Assembly: GCF_963678635.1 (NCBI RefSeq)
Contig: NC_087065.1
Location: 78,253,396-78,317,395 of the forward strand
Reading direction: 5' to 3'
Source of the DNA: Symsagittifera roscoffensis
Taxonomy: Eukaryota; Xenacoelomorpha; Acoela; Convolutidae
DNA length: 64,000 bases
Numbering within the stretch: position 1 is the stretch's first letter; each line of letters opens with the position of its first letter. The translations under genes were made by a program, and so were the position numbers. This document shows positions 50,751 to 61,481 of this stretch, in pieces. The notes beneath the pieces are model-generated. The model ran no database searches. It was not told the origin of the DNA and saw nothing but the letters and a program-made list of their open reading frames with translations.

Positions 50751-51900
50751 TCAGTCCTGTTTTCTCAACCACATTAGTACATTTTAGTGTAACGTATTGC
50801 AGGCGTAATGTTTATTAGACTGTAAGTCCTCTTTTCCCAACCACAGTAGTACATTTTAATGAAACGTATTGCAGGCGTAGTGTTTGTTACACGGTCAGTC
50901 CTCTTTTCCCAACCACAGAAGTACATTTTAGTGTAAAGTTTTGCAGGCGTAGTGTTTGTTACACGGTCAGTCATCTTTTCCCAACCACATTAGTACATTA
51001 TGGTGTTAAGTATTGCAGGCGTAGTAATTGTTACACTGTCAGTCATCTTGTCCCAACCACAGTAAAACATTTTAGTGTAATGTATTGCAGGTGTAGTGTT
51101 TGTTACACGGTCAGTCCTCTTTTTCCAACCACAGTAGTACAATTTGGTGTAACGTATTGCAGGCGTAATGTTTGTTACACTGTCAGTCCTCTTTTCCCAA
51201 CCACAGTAGTACATTTGAATGTAACGTATTGCAGGCGTAGTGTTTGTTACACGGTCAGTCCTCTTTTCCCAGCCACAGAAGTACATTTTAGTGTAACGTA
51301 TTGCAGGCGTAGTGTTTGTTACACGGTCAGTCCTGTTTTCTCAACCACATTAGTACATTTTAGTGTAACGTATTGCAGGCGTAATGTTTATTAGACTGTA
51401 AGTCCTCTTTTCCCAACCACAGTAGTACATTTTAATGAAACGTATTGCAGGCGTAGTGTTTGTTACACGGTCAGTCCCCTTTTCCCAACCACAGAAGTAC
51501 ATTTTAGTGTAAAGTTTTGCAGGCGTAATGTTTGTTATACGGTCAGTCATCTTTTCCCAACCACATTAGTACATTATGGTGTTAAGTATTGCAGGCGTAG
51601 TAATTGTTACACTGTCAGTCATCTTTTCCCAAACACAGTAGTACATTTAAGTGTAACGTATTGCAGGCGTAGTGTTTGTTACACTGTCAGTCCTCTTTTC
51701 CCAACCACAGTAGTAAAATTTAGTGTAACGTATTGCAGGCGTAATGTTTGTTACACTGTCAGTCCTCTTTTCCCAACCGCAGTAGTACATTTGAATAAAA
51801 CGTATTGCAGGCGTAGTGTTTGTTACAATGTCAGTCCTCTTGTCCCAACCACAGTAGAACATTTTAGTGTAACGTATTGCTGGCGTAATGTTTGTTACAC
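50751..51900. repeat. 576-bp (8-monomer) duplication in satellite B array 1
   Basis: The marker TCAGTCCTGTTTTCTCAACC followed by ATTAGTACATT and a monomer with TTTATTAGACTG occurs at 50751 and 51327, 576 bp apart. That is eight monomers. Confidence 0.85.
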
Positions 51901-54260
51901 TGTAAGTCCTCTTTTCCCAACCACAGTAGTACATTTGAATGTGACATATTGCAGGCGTAGTGTTTGTTACAATGTCAGTCCTCTTGTCCCAACCACAGTA
52001 GTACATTTGAATGTAACGTATTGCAGGCGTAGTGTTTGTTACAATGTCAGTCCTCTTGTCCCAACCACAGTAGAACATTTTAGTGTAACGTATTGCAGGC
52101 GTAGTGTTTGTTACACGGTCAGTCCTCTTTTTCCAACCACAGTAGTACAACTTGGTGGAACGTATTGCAGGCGTAATATTTGTTACACTGTCAGTCCTCT
52201 ATTCCCAACCACAGTAGTACATTTGAATGTAACGTATTGCAGGCGCAGTAATTGTTACGCTGTCAGTCCTCTTTTCCCAATCATAGTAGTAAATTTAAGT
52301 GTAACGTATTGCAGGCGTAATGTTTGTTACACTGTAAGTCTTCTTTTCCCAACCACAGTAGTACATTTTAGTGTAAAGTTTTGCAGGCGTAGTGTTTTTT
52401 ACACGGTCAGTCATCTTTTCCCAACCACAGTAGTACATTTTAGTGTAAAGTTTTGCAGGCGTAGTGTTTGTTACACGGTCAGTCATCTTTTCCCAACCAC
52501 ATTAGTACATTTTAGTGTAAAATTTTGCATGCGTAATGTTTTTTACACGCTCAGTCCTGTTTTCTCAACCACAGTAGTACATTTTAGTGTAACGTATTGC
52601 AGGCGTAGTGTTTGTTACACGGTCAGTCCTGTTTTCTCAACCACAGTAGTACATTTTAGTGTAACGTATTGCAGGTGTAATGTTTGTTACACTGTAAGTC
52701 CTCTTTTCCCAACCACATTATTACATTTTAGTGTAAAGTTTTGCAGGCGTAGTGTTTGTTAGACGGTCAGTCATCTTTTCCCAACCACATTAGTAAATTA
52801 TGGTGTTTAGTATTGCAGGCGTAGTAATTGCTACACTGTCAGTCCTCTTGTCCCAACCACAGTAAAACATTTTAGTGTAATGTATTGCAGGCGTAGTGTT
52901 TGTTACACGGTCAGTCCTCTTTTTCCAACCACAGTAGTACAATTTGGTGTAACGTATTGCAGGCGTAATGTTTGTTACACTGTCAGTCCTCTTTTCCCAA
53001 CAACAGTAGTACATTTGAATGTAACGTATTGCAGGCGTAGTAATTGTTACACTGTCAGTCCTCTTTTCCCAATAACAGTAGTAAATTTAAGTGTAGCGTA
53101 TTGCAGGCGTAATGTTTGTTACTTTCTAAGTCCTCTTTTCCCAACCACAGTATTACATTTTAGTGTAAAGTTTTGCAGGCGTAGTGTTTGTTACAATGTC
53201 AGTCCTCTTTTCCTAATAACTGTAGTACATTTTAGTGAATTGTATTGCATTCATAATGTTTGTTACGCTGTCAGTCCTCTTTTCTCAACCACAGTAGTAT
53301 ATTTTAGTGTAACGTATCGCAGGCGTAGTGTTTGTTACACGGTCAGTCCTCTTTTCCCAACCACAGTAGTACATTTTAGTGTAACGTATTGCAGGCGTAA
53401 TGTTTGTTACACTGTAAGTCCTCTTTTCCCAACCACATTAGTACATTTGAATGTAACGTATTGCAGGCGTAGTAATTGTTACACTGTCAGTCCTCTTTTC
53501 CCAATCACAGTAGTAAATTTAAGTGTAACGTATTGCAGGCGTAATGTTTGTTACTTTGTAAGTCCTCTTTTCCCAACCACAGTATTACATTTTAGTGTAA
53601 AGTTTTGCAGGCGTAGTGTTTGTTACAATGTCAGTCCTCTTTTCCTAATAACTGTAGTACATTTTAGTGAATTGTATTGCATTCGTAATGTTTGTTACGC
53701 TGTCAGTCCTCTTTTCTCAACCACAGTAGTATATTTTAGTGTAACGTATCGCAGGCGTAGTGTTTGTCACACGGTCAGTCCTCTTTTCCCAACCACAGTA
53801 GTACATTTTAGTGAATTGTATTGCATTCGTAATGTTTGTTACGCTGTCAGTCCTCTTTTCTCAACCACAGTAGTATATTTTAGTGTAACGTATTGCAGGC
53901 GTAATGTTTTTTACACGGTCAGTCCTGTTTTCTCAACCACAGTAGTACATTTTAGTGTAACGTATTGCAGGCGTAATGTTTGTTACACTGTATGTCCTGT
54001 TTTCTCAACCACAGCAGTACATTTTAGTGTAACGTATTGCAGGCGTAATGTTTGTTACACTGTAAGTCCTCTTTTCCCAACCACATTAGTACATTTTAGT
54101 GTAAAGTTTTGCAGGCGTAGTGTTTGTGACACGGTCAGTCATCTTTTCCCAACCACATTAGTACATTATGGTGTTAAGTATTGCAGGCGTAGTAATTGTT
54201 ACACTGTCAGTCCTCTTTTCCCAACCTCAGTAAAACATTTAAGTGTAACGTTTTGCAGGC

Positions 54261-56980
54261 GTAATGTTTTTTACACGGTCAGTCCTGTTTTCTCAACCAC
54301 AGTAGTACATTTTAGTGTAACGTATTGCAGGCGTAATGTTTGTTACACTGTAAGTCCTGTTTTCTCAACCACAGTAGTACATTTTAGTGTAACGTATTGC
54401 AGGCGTAATGTTTGTTACAATGTAAGTCCTCTTTTCCCAACCACATTAGTACATTTTAGTGTAAAGTTTTGCAGGCGTAGTGTTTGTGACACGGTCAGTC
54501 ATCTTTTCCCAACCACATTAGTACATTATGGTGTTAAGTATTGCAGGCGTAGTAATTGTTACACTGTCAGTCCTCTTTTCCCAACCACAGTAAAACATTT
54601 AAGTGTAACGTTTTGCAGGCGTAATGTTTTTTACACGGTCAGTCCTGTTTTCTCAACCACAGTAGTACATTTTAGTGTAACGTATTGCAGGCGTAATGTT
54701 TGTTACACTGTAAGTCCTCTTTTCCCAACCACATTAGTACATTTTAGTGTAAAGTTTTGCAGGCGTAGTGTTTGTGACACGGTCAGTCATCTTTTTCCAA
54801 CCACATTAGTACATTATGGTGTTAAGTATTGCAGGTGTAGTAATTGTTACACTGTCAGTCCTCTTGTCCCAACCACAGTAGAACATTTAAGTGTAACGTT
54901 TTGCAGGCGTAATGTTTTTTACACGGTCAGTCCTGTTTTCTCAACCACAGTAGTACATTTTGGTGTAACGTATTGCAGGCGTAATGTTTGTTACACTGTA
55001 AGTCCTGTTTTCTCAACCACAGTAGTACATTTTAGTGTAACGTATTGCAGGCGTAATGTTTGTTACACTGTAAGTCTTCTTTTCACAACCACAGTAGTGC
55101 ATTTTAGTGTAAAAGTTTGCAGGCGTAGTGTTTTATACACGGTCAGTCATCTTTTCCCAACCACATTAGTACATTATGGTGTTAAGTATTGCAGGCGTAG
55201 TAATTGTTACACTGTCAGTCCTCTTTTCCCAACCACAGTAAAACATTTAAGTGTAACGTTTTGCAGGCGTAATGTTTTTTACACGGTCAGTCCTGTTTTC
55301 TCAACCACAGTAGTACATTTTAGTGTAACGTATGGCAGGCGTAATGTTTGTTACACTTTAAGTCCTGTTTTCTCATCCACAGTAGTACATTTTAGTGTAA
55401 CGTATTGCAGGCGTAATGTTTGTTACACTGTAAGTCCTCTTTTCCCAACCACATTAGTACATTTTAGTGTAAAGTTTTGCAGGCGTAGTGTTTGTGACAC
55501 GGTCAGTCATCTTTTCCCAACCACATTAGTACATTATGGTGTTAAGTATTGCAGGCGTAGTAATTGTTACACTGTCAGTCCTCTTGTCCCAACCACAGTA
55601 GAACACTTTAGTGTAACGTATTGCAGGCGTAGTGTTTGTTACACGGTCAGTCCTGTTTTCTCAACCACAGTAGTACATTTTAGTGTAACGTATTGCAGGC
55701 GTAATGTTTGTTACACTGTAAGTCCTCTTTTCCGAACCACAGTAGTACATTTGAATGTAATGTATTGCAGGCGTAGTGTTTGTTACACTGTCAGTCCCCT
55801 TTTCCCAACCACAGTAGTACATTATGGTGTTAAGTATTGCAGGCGTAGTAATTGTTACACTGTCAGTCCTCTTTTCCCAACCACAGTAAAACATTTAAGT
55901 GTAACGTTTTGCAGGCGTAATGTTTTTTACACGGTCAGTCCTGTTTTCTCAACCACAGTAGTACATTTTAGTGTAACGTATTGCAGGCGTAATGTTTGTT
56001 ACACTGTAAGTCCTGTTTTCTCAACCACAGTAGTACATTTTAGTGTAACGTATTGCAGGCGTAATGTTTGTTACACTGTAATTCCTCTTTTCCCAACCAC
56101 ATTAGTACATTTTAGTGTAAAGTTTTGCAGGCGTAGTGTTTGTGACACGGTCAGTCATCTTTTCCCAACCACATTAGTACATTATGGTGTTAAGTATTGC
56201 AGGCGTAGTAATTGTTACACTGTCAGTCCTCTTGTCCCAACCACAGTAGAACATTTAAGTGTAACGTTTTGCAGGCGTAATGTTTTTTACACGGTCAGTC
56301 CTGTTTTCTCAACCACAGTAGTACATTTTAGTGTAACGTATTGCAGGCGTAATGTTTGTTACACTGTAAGTCCTGTTTTCTCAACCACAGTAGTACATTT
56401 TAGTGTAACGTATTGCAGGCGTAATGTTTGTTACACTGTAAGTCTTCTTTTCACAACCACAGTAGTGCATTTTAGTGTAAAAGTTTGCAGGCGTAGTGTT
56501 TTATACACGGTCAGTCATCTTTTCCCAACCACATTAGTACATTATGGTGTTAAGTATTGCAGGCGTAGTAATTGTTACACTGTCAGTCCTCTTTTCCCAA
56601 CCACAGTAAAACATTTAAGTGTAACGTTTTGCAGGCGTAATGTTTTTTACACGGTCAGTCCTGTTTTCTCAACCACAGTAGTACATTTTAGTGTAACGTA
56701 TTGCAGGCGTAATGTTTGTTACACTTTAAGTCCTGTTTTCTCATCCGCAGTAGTACATTTTAGTGTAACGTATTGCAGGCGTAATGTTTGTTACACTGTA
56801 AGTCCTCTTTTCCCAACCACATTAGTACATTTTAGTGTAAAGTTTTGCAGGCGTAGTGTTTGTGACACGGTCAGTCATCTTTTCCCAACCACATTAGTAC
56901 ATTATGGTGTTAAGTATTGCAGGCGTAGTAATTGTTACACTGTCAGTCCTCTTGTCCCAACCACAGTAGAACATTTAGTG
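54261..56980. repeat. 360-bp HOR and 1368-bp duplication in satellite B array 1
   Basis: The subtype GTAATGTTTTTTACACGG occurs at 54261, 54621, 54909, 55269, 55917, 56277 and 56637 (spacings 360, 288, 360, 648, 360, 360, all multiples of 72), so a five-monomer unit with occasional four- and nine-monomer variants dominates. A rare monomer with TAAGTCTTCT and AAAAGTTTGC is duplicated at 55071 and 56439, 1368 bp (19 monomers) apart, showing a second larger layer of copying. Confidence 0.9.
54323..54394 (+). repeat. Exemplar 72-bp satellite B monomer
   Basis: TATTGCAGGCG recurs exactly 72 bp later. This copy is of the TCCTGTTTTCTCAACC subtype; the other main subtype reads TCCTCTTTTCCCAACC. One plus frame (CRR.VCYTVSP..PTTVVHFS, 24 residues) and one minus frame (MYYCGWEKRTDSVTNTTPAI plus four residues) are both open in the consensus. 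The TCTCAACC subtype puts a TGA into the minus frame but not into the plus frame. Confidence 0.95.
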
Positions 56981-58276
56981 TAACGTATTGCAGGCGTAGT
57001 GTTTGTTACACGGTCAGTCCTGTTTTCTCAACCACAGTAGTACATTTTAGTGTAACGTATTGCAGGCGTAATGTTTGTTACACTGTAAGTCCTCTTTTCC
57101 GAACCACAGTAGTACATTTGAATGTAACGTATTGCAGGCGTAGTGTTTGTTACACTGTCAGTCCCCTTTTCCCAACCACAGTAGTACAATTTAGTGTAAC
57201 GTATTGCAGGCGTAATGTTTGTTACACTGTCAGTCCTCTTTTCCCAACCACAGTAGTACATTTGAATGTAACGTATTGCAGGCGTAGTGTTTGTTACACG
57301 GTCAGTCCTGTTTTCTCAACCACAGTAGTACATTTTAGTGTAACGTATTGCAGGCGTAATGTTTGTTACACTGTAAGTCCTCTTTTCCCAACCACAGTAG
57401 TACATTTGAATGTAACGTATTGCAGGCGTAGTGTTTGTTACACTGTCAGTCCCCTTTTCCCAACCACAGTAGAACACTTTAGTGTAACGTATTGCAGGCG
57501 TAGTAATTGTTACACTGTCAGTCCTCTTGCCCCAACCACAGTAGAACATTTTAGTGTAACGTATTACAGGCGTAGTGTTTGTTACACGGTCAGTCCTGTT
57601 TTCTCAACCACAGTAGTACATTTTAGTGTAACGTATTGCAGGCGTAATGTTTGTTACACGGTCAGTCATTTTTCCCAACCACAGTAGTACATTTTAGTGT
57701 AAAGTATTGCAGGCGTAGTGTTTGTTACACGGTCAGTCATCTTTTCCCAACCACATTAGTACATTATGGTGTTAAGTATTGCAGGCGTAGTAATTGTTAC
57801 ACTGTCAGTCCTCTTTTCCCAATCACAGTAAAACATTTAAGTGTAACGTATTGCAGGCGTAATATTTTTTACACTGTCAGTCCTTTTTTCCCAACCACAG
57901 TAGTACAGTTTAGTGTAACGTATTGCAGGCGTAGTGTTTGTTACACGGTCAGTCATCTTTTCCCAACCACAGTAGTACATTTTGGTGTTAAGTATTGCAG
58001 GCGTAGTGTTTGTTACACTGTCCGTCTTTTTTTCCCAACCACAGTAATACATTTAAAAAAAGCGCGTCAAGGTTTTTGAAACTGTTTTGAAAAGCCCCCT
58101 CGAGAATACACGTGATTATAAAAAATTATAACTCTGGTTGCTCAATTTCCCAAAAGTACAACCCTCTTGTACTAGTTTTCGGCAGCCATTTCTGCTCATT
58201 TAGAAAGAGAGTGAGTGCGCCTAAAACTTCACTTTCTCGTCAAACTCTTCAAAACTGCAAAAATGATACTAGCATC

Positions 58277-58722
58277 CAGGGGCGGATCTAGGAATTTCTC
58301 GGGGGTGGTGTTGGGGGGGGGGGGATGGGTCGAGCGTGGCTTTTTCAAAAAAAAAAAACTCAAATTTCGAAAATTTCAACAATTTTTTTAGGCCGACCAA
58401 ATTGATTTTCCGAGCGCTCTCAGAGCAATAAAAAAACCCTGTTTTGGCCAAATTTTCTGGGCCGCAGGCAAAATTTTAAAATCAGGCCAAAAAAAGTGTT
58501 TTTAGGATTTTTTGGAACATATTCACCAAAAAATTGCGTTTTTTTTGGCGCTCGCTTCCTCTCAAAATAAAAGTATATTGGCGCTAAAGGCACCTCTGGA
58601 AAAACTTTAGGGTCTGTCAGCCAAAAATGGATATCTCAAAAAAGTACACAGGGGGACCCTTTTGGTCGGCAGGTGCTCGAATCCTTGAGGGGAAAGCATC
58701 CGCCCCCTTAAATCCGCCCCTG
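58277..58722. mobile_element. hAT-like MITE, 446 bp, copy in spacer 2
   Basis: Starts CAGGGGCGGATCTAGG and ends in the inverted form ATCCGCCCCTG, giving 11-bp perfect terminal inverted repeats that continue imperfectly. It is flanked by an 8-bp direct repeat, CTAGCATC (58269-58276 and 58723-58730). An 8-bp target duplication and CAGGG-type ends are typical of the hAT superfamily. There is no transposase frame, so it is non-autonomous. A run of 12 G lies at 58313-58324. The same site is occupied in all spacer copies, so insertion came before the spacer was multiplied. Confidence 0.85.
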
Positions 58723-58815
58723 CTAGCATCGGCATGTTTCCCATAGTTCGCATGCGGCACAGCATTTTCGAAAATTACAACAATATGTTAATTTTCCGCG
58801 ACAAACTTTGCTAGT

Positions 58816-58892
58816 TTATTATTATTTTTTAAATTATTATTATTATTAATATTATTATTACTATTAGGATTATGATTTTTATTAGTATATTA
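58816..58892. repeat. ATT-rich microsatellite, spacer copy 2
   Basis: Imperfect (ATT)n tract, matching those in spacer copies 1 and 3, followed by GAATTTGAATTTGATGCG. Confidence 0.9.
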
Positions 58893-58990
58893 AATTTGAA
58901 TTTGAATTTGATGCGAAATTTTTTGTATCCCCATTCATTCATTACTATGATGCGCATTCAGAAGTTAATATCAGCTTTAAGTAATTCATA

Positions 58991-59062
58991 AAGCGAAAGT
59001 GTGGTACAAAATAAACGTGATTTTTTTTATAGGTTGTGGGTTCGATTCCTGGTGTTTTTTTT
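58991..59062 (+). other. tRNA-like / SINE-like relic with B-box, copy 2
   Basis: B-box GGTTCGATTCC at 59039-59049 followed by a T-run. Upstream AAGCGAAAGTGTGGTAC resembles an A-box and D-loop better than copy 1 does. The spacing is too long for an ordinary tRNA. Same relic as in spacer copies 1 and 3. Confidence 0.35.
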
Positions 59063-59152
59063 AGATTCCTCTAAAAATTAAAAAAAAACTGTGCGGAATT
59101 ATGTCTCAGTTGACAATATTTTGTTGATAAAATATAGATATTCTTCTATTAC

Positions 59153-59365
59153 TTAAAACAGACTCAGCAAAGACGAGAGATCAACCCGTTTGGCAGAAAT
59201 AGTTTTTGACGAGATGGCCATTACAAAATGACAACCTTTTCGTAAATCAGTTACTCGAAGTTTTGAGCTCCAACAAAGCACCAAAATGTCCCCTAATGCG
59301 CTAAAACGCATGCCACTGGTTAAGTTTCTAAGTAACTCAAGTTTGTAAGCCAGAAAAATTAACAA
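59153..59365 (-). other. 70-codon open frame in spacer copy 2, probably non-coding
   Basis: Counterpart of the frame at 50157-50369, beginning with TTG. It differs from the 61078-61290 copy at only two residues, in line with the overall closeness of spacers 2 and 3. Confidence 0.25.
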
Positions 59366-59555
59366 TTTTACACTCCAATCCGTCTAATTAAATTTTATTT
59401 TGTTTTGGCTTTTTTACCTCTTTGTTTAGAATCTAATTGCAAGATGAAATGTTTTGAATCCATGCAGTTGATATAGTTTTTTATGTCCATCCAAATTTCT
59501 CAGAAGCATATACAGAAACGTGAGATTTTGTATATAGTAGTGTGGAAGTAATTAG

Positions 59556-59977
59556 TATTGCAGACGTAGTGTTTGTTACACTTTCAGTCCTCTTTAGCCA
59601 ACCACAGTAGTAAATTTTGGTGTAATGTATTGCAGGCGTAGTGTTTGTTACACGGTCAGTCCTCTTTTCTCAACCACAGCAGTACATTTTAGTGTAACGT
59701 ATTGCAGGAGTAGTGTTTGTTACACTGTCAGTCCTCTTTTCCCAACCACAGTAGTACATTTTAGTGTAAAGTTTTGCAGGCGTAGTGTTTGTTACACTGT
59801 CAGTCCTCTTTTCCCAACCACAGTAGTACATTTTAGTGTAAAGTTTTGCAGGCGTAGTGTTTGTTACACGGTCAGTCATCTTTTCCCAGCCACATTAGTA
59901 CATTATGGTGTTAAGTATTGCAGTCGTAGTAATTGTTACACTGTCAGTCCTCTTTTCCCAACCACAGTAATACATTT
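59556..59977. repeat. Satellite B tandem array 2 (about six monomers)
   Basis: Only about six 72-bp monomers, between the same left edge (TAGTAGTGTGGAAG) and right edge (ACAGTAATACATTTAAG) as the large arrays. The last monomers carry the GTTAAGTATTGCAG and AGTAATTGTTACAC variants also seen near the right end of array 1, so the array ends correspond. Confidence 0.95.
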
Positions 59978-60199
59978 AAGAAAAGCGCGTCAAGGTTTTT
60001 GGAAGTGTTTTGAAAAGCCCCCTCGAGAATATACGTGATTATAAAAAATTATAACTCTGGTTGCTCAATTTCCCAAAAGTACAACCCTCTTCTACTAGTT
60101 TTCGGCAGCCATTTCTGCTCATTTAGAAAGAGAGGGAGTCCGCCTAAAATTTCACTTTATCGTCAAACTCTTCAAAACTGCAAAAATATTACTAGCATC

Positions 60200-60645
60200 C
60201 AGGGGCGGATCTAGGAATTTCTCGGGGGTGGTGTTGGGGGGGGGATGGGTCGAGCGTGGCATAGATTTCAAAAAAAAAACTCAAATTTCGAAAATTTCAA
60301 CAATTTTTTTAGGCCGACCAAATTGATTTTCCGAGCGCTCTCAGAGCAATAAAAAGACCCTGTTTTGGCCAAATTTTCTGGGCCGCAGGCAAAATTTTAA
60401 AAATCAGGCCAAAAAAAGTGTTTTTAGGATTTTTTGGAACATATTGACCAAAAAATTGCGTTTTTTTTTGGCGCTCGCTCCCTCTCAAAATAAAAGTATA
60501 TTGGCGCTAAAGGCACCTCTGGAAAAACTTTAGGGTCTGTCAGCCAAAAATGGATATCTCAAAAAAGTACACAGGGGGACCCTTTTGGTCGGCAGGTGGT
60601 CGAATCCTTGAGGGGAAAGCATCCGCCCCCTTAAATCCGCCCCTG
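60200..60645. mobile_element. hAT-like MITE, 446 bp, copy in spacer 3
   Basis: Same element, ends and target duplication as at 58277-58722 (CTAGCATC at 60192-60199 and 60646-60653), also 446 bp. The G-run near its left end is 9 bases (60236-60244) rather than 12, balanced by indels elsewhere. Multiplied with the spacer, not by separate insertion. Confidence 0.85.
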
Positions 60646-60738
60646 CTAGCATCGGCATGTTTCCCATAGTTCGCATGCGGCACAGCATTTTCGAAAATTG
60701 CAACAATATTTTAATTTTCCGCGACAAACTTTGCTAGT

Positions 60739-60815
60739 TTATTATTATTTTTTAAATTATTATTATTATTAATATTATTATTACTATTAGGATTATGATT
60801 TTTATTAGTATATTA
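60739..60815. repeat. ATT-rich microsatellite, spacer copy 3
   Basis: Imperfect (ATT)n tract equivalent to those in spacer copies 1 and 2. Confidence 0.9.
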
Positions 60816-60913
60816 AATTTGAATTTGAATTTGATGCAAAATTTTTTGTATCCCCATTCATTTATTACTATGATGCGCATTCAGAAGTTAATATCAGCTT
60901 TAAGTAATTCATA

Positions 60914-60989
60914 AAGCGAAAGTGTGGTACAAAATAAACGTGATTTTTTTTTATAGGTTGTGGGTTCGATTCCTGGTGTTTTTTTTTAG
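60914..60989 (+). other. tRNA-like / SINE-like relic with B-box, copy 3
   Basis: B-box GGTTCGATTCC at 60963-60973 with a following T-run; same arrangement as in spacer copies 1 and 2. Confidence 0.35.
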
Positions 60990-61077
60990 ATTCCTCTAAA
61001 AATTAAAAAAAAACTGTGCGGAATTATGTCTCAGTTGACAATATTTTGTTGATAAAATATAGATATTCTTCTATTAC

Positions 61078-61290
61078 TTAAAACAGACTCAGCAAAGACG
61101 AGAGATCAACCCGTTTGGCAGAAATAGTTTTTGACGAGATGGCCATTACAAAATGACAACCTTTTCGTAAATCAGTTACTCGAAGTTTTGAGCTCCAACA
61201 AAGCACCAAAATGTCCCCTAATGCGCTACAACGCATGCCACTGGTTAGGTTTCTAAGTAACCCAAGTTTGTAAGCCAGAAAAATTAACAA
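61078..61290 (-). other. 70-codon open frame in spacer copy 3, probably non-coding
   Basis: Counterpart of the frames at 50157-50369 and 59153-59365, open over the same 70 codons and with no indel between the three copies. No recognisable domain. Confidence 0.25.
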
Positions 61291-61481
61291 TTTTACACTC
61301 CAATCCGTCTAATTAAATTTTATTTTGTAATGGCTTTTTTACCTCTTTGTTTAGAATCTAATTGCTAGATGAAAATTTTTGAATCCATGCAGTTGATATA
61401 GTTTTTTATGTCCATCCAAATTTCTCAGAAGCATATACAGAAACGTGAGATTTTGGTATATAGTAGTGTGGAAGTAATTAG

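Larger units (their letters stand above)
52880..56983 (+). other. 1367-codon open frame through satellite B, coding status unproven
   Basis: This frame is exactly 4104 bp, or 57 monomers of 24 codons, with the repeat CRR.VCYTVSPLFPTTVVHF and two cysteines as CX4C in most units. It starts at an ATG made by a single-base variant (AATGTATTGC instead of AACGTATTGC). It ends because of a 1-bp deletion near 56972 (ACATTTAGTG for ACATTTTAGTG). There is no signal peptide, no non-repeat domain, and no promoter or splice evidence. An in-frame satellite explains it without coding. The complete absence of stops in 57 diverged units is why I keep it as an open question. Confidence 0.2.
50578..58052. repeat. 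Satellite B tandem array 1, 72-bp monomer
   Basis: About 104 copies of a 72-bp unit containing GTATTGCAGGCGTAGTGTTT, GTTACACTGTCAGTCCTC and CCCAACCACAGTAGTACATT. The length is strikingly constant: markers recur at exact multiples of 72 (360, 576, 1368 bp). The left edge fades in through a degenerate monomer (TAGTAGTGTGGAAAAAATTA); the right edge is sharp at ACAGTAATACATTTA. Both edges are the same as in the other satellite B arrays. No similarity to satellite A. Not recognised as a named family. Confidence 0.97.
58053..59555. repeat. Satellite B spacer, copy 2
   Basis: About 1.5 kb between arrays 1 and 2, starting TTAAAAAAAGCGCGTCAAGG and ending TAGTAGTGTGGAAGTAATTA. It is nearly identical to copy 3 (59978-61481); the motif AGCGCG is at 58061 and 59984, 1923 bp apart. 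In order it holds about 215 bp of unique DNA, the 446-bp MITE, the ATT microsatellite, the tRNA-like motif, the 70-codon frame and a T-rich lead into the array. No gene is supported. Confidence 0.9.
59978..61481. repeat. Satellite B spacer, copy 3
   Basis: Near-identical to spacer copy 2, with scattered substitutions and small homopolymer changes, and the same order of parts: unique lead, MITE, ATT tract, tRNA-like motif, 70-codon frame, lead into array. The first monomer of the following array carries the same CCTCTTTAGCCAACC variant as the first of array 2, so array starts are copied along with the spacer. Confidence 0.9.

Noticed and set aside
58269-58451. Minus frame inside the MITE, and the 60530-60727 frame at its right end
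   Set aside because: Too short, no transposase motif, and composed of element ends and homopolymers.
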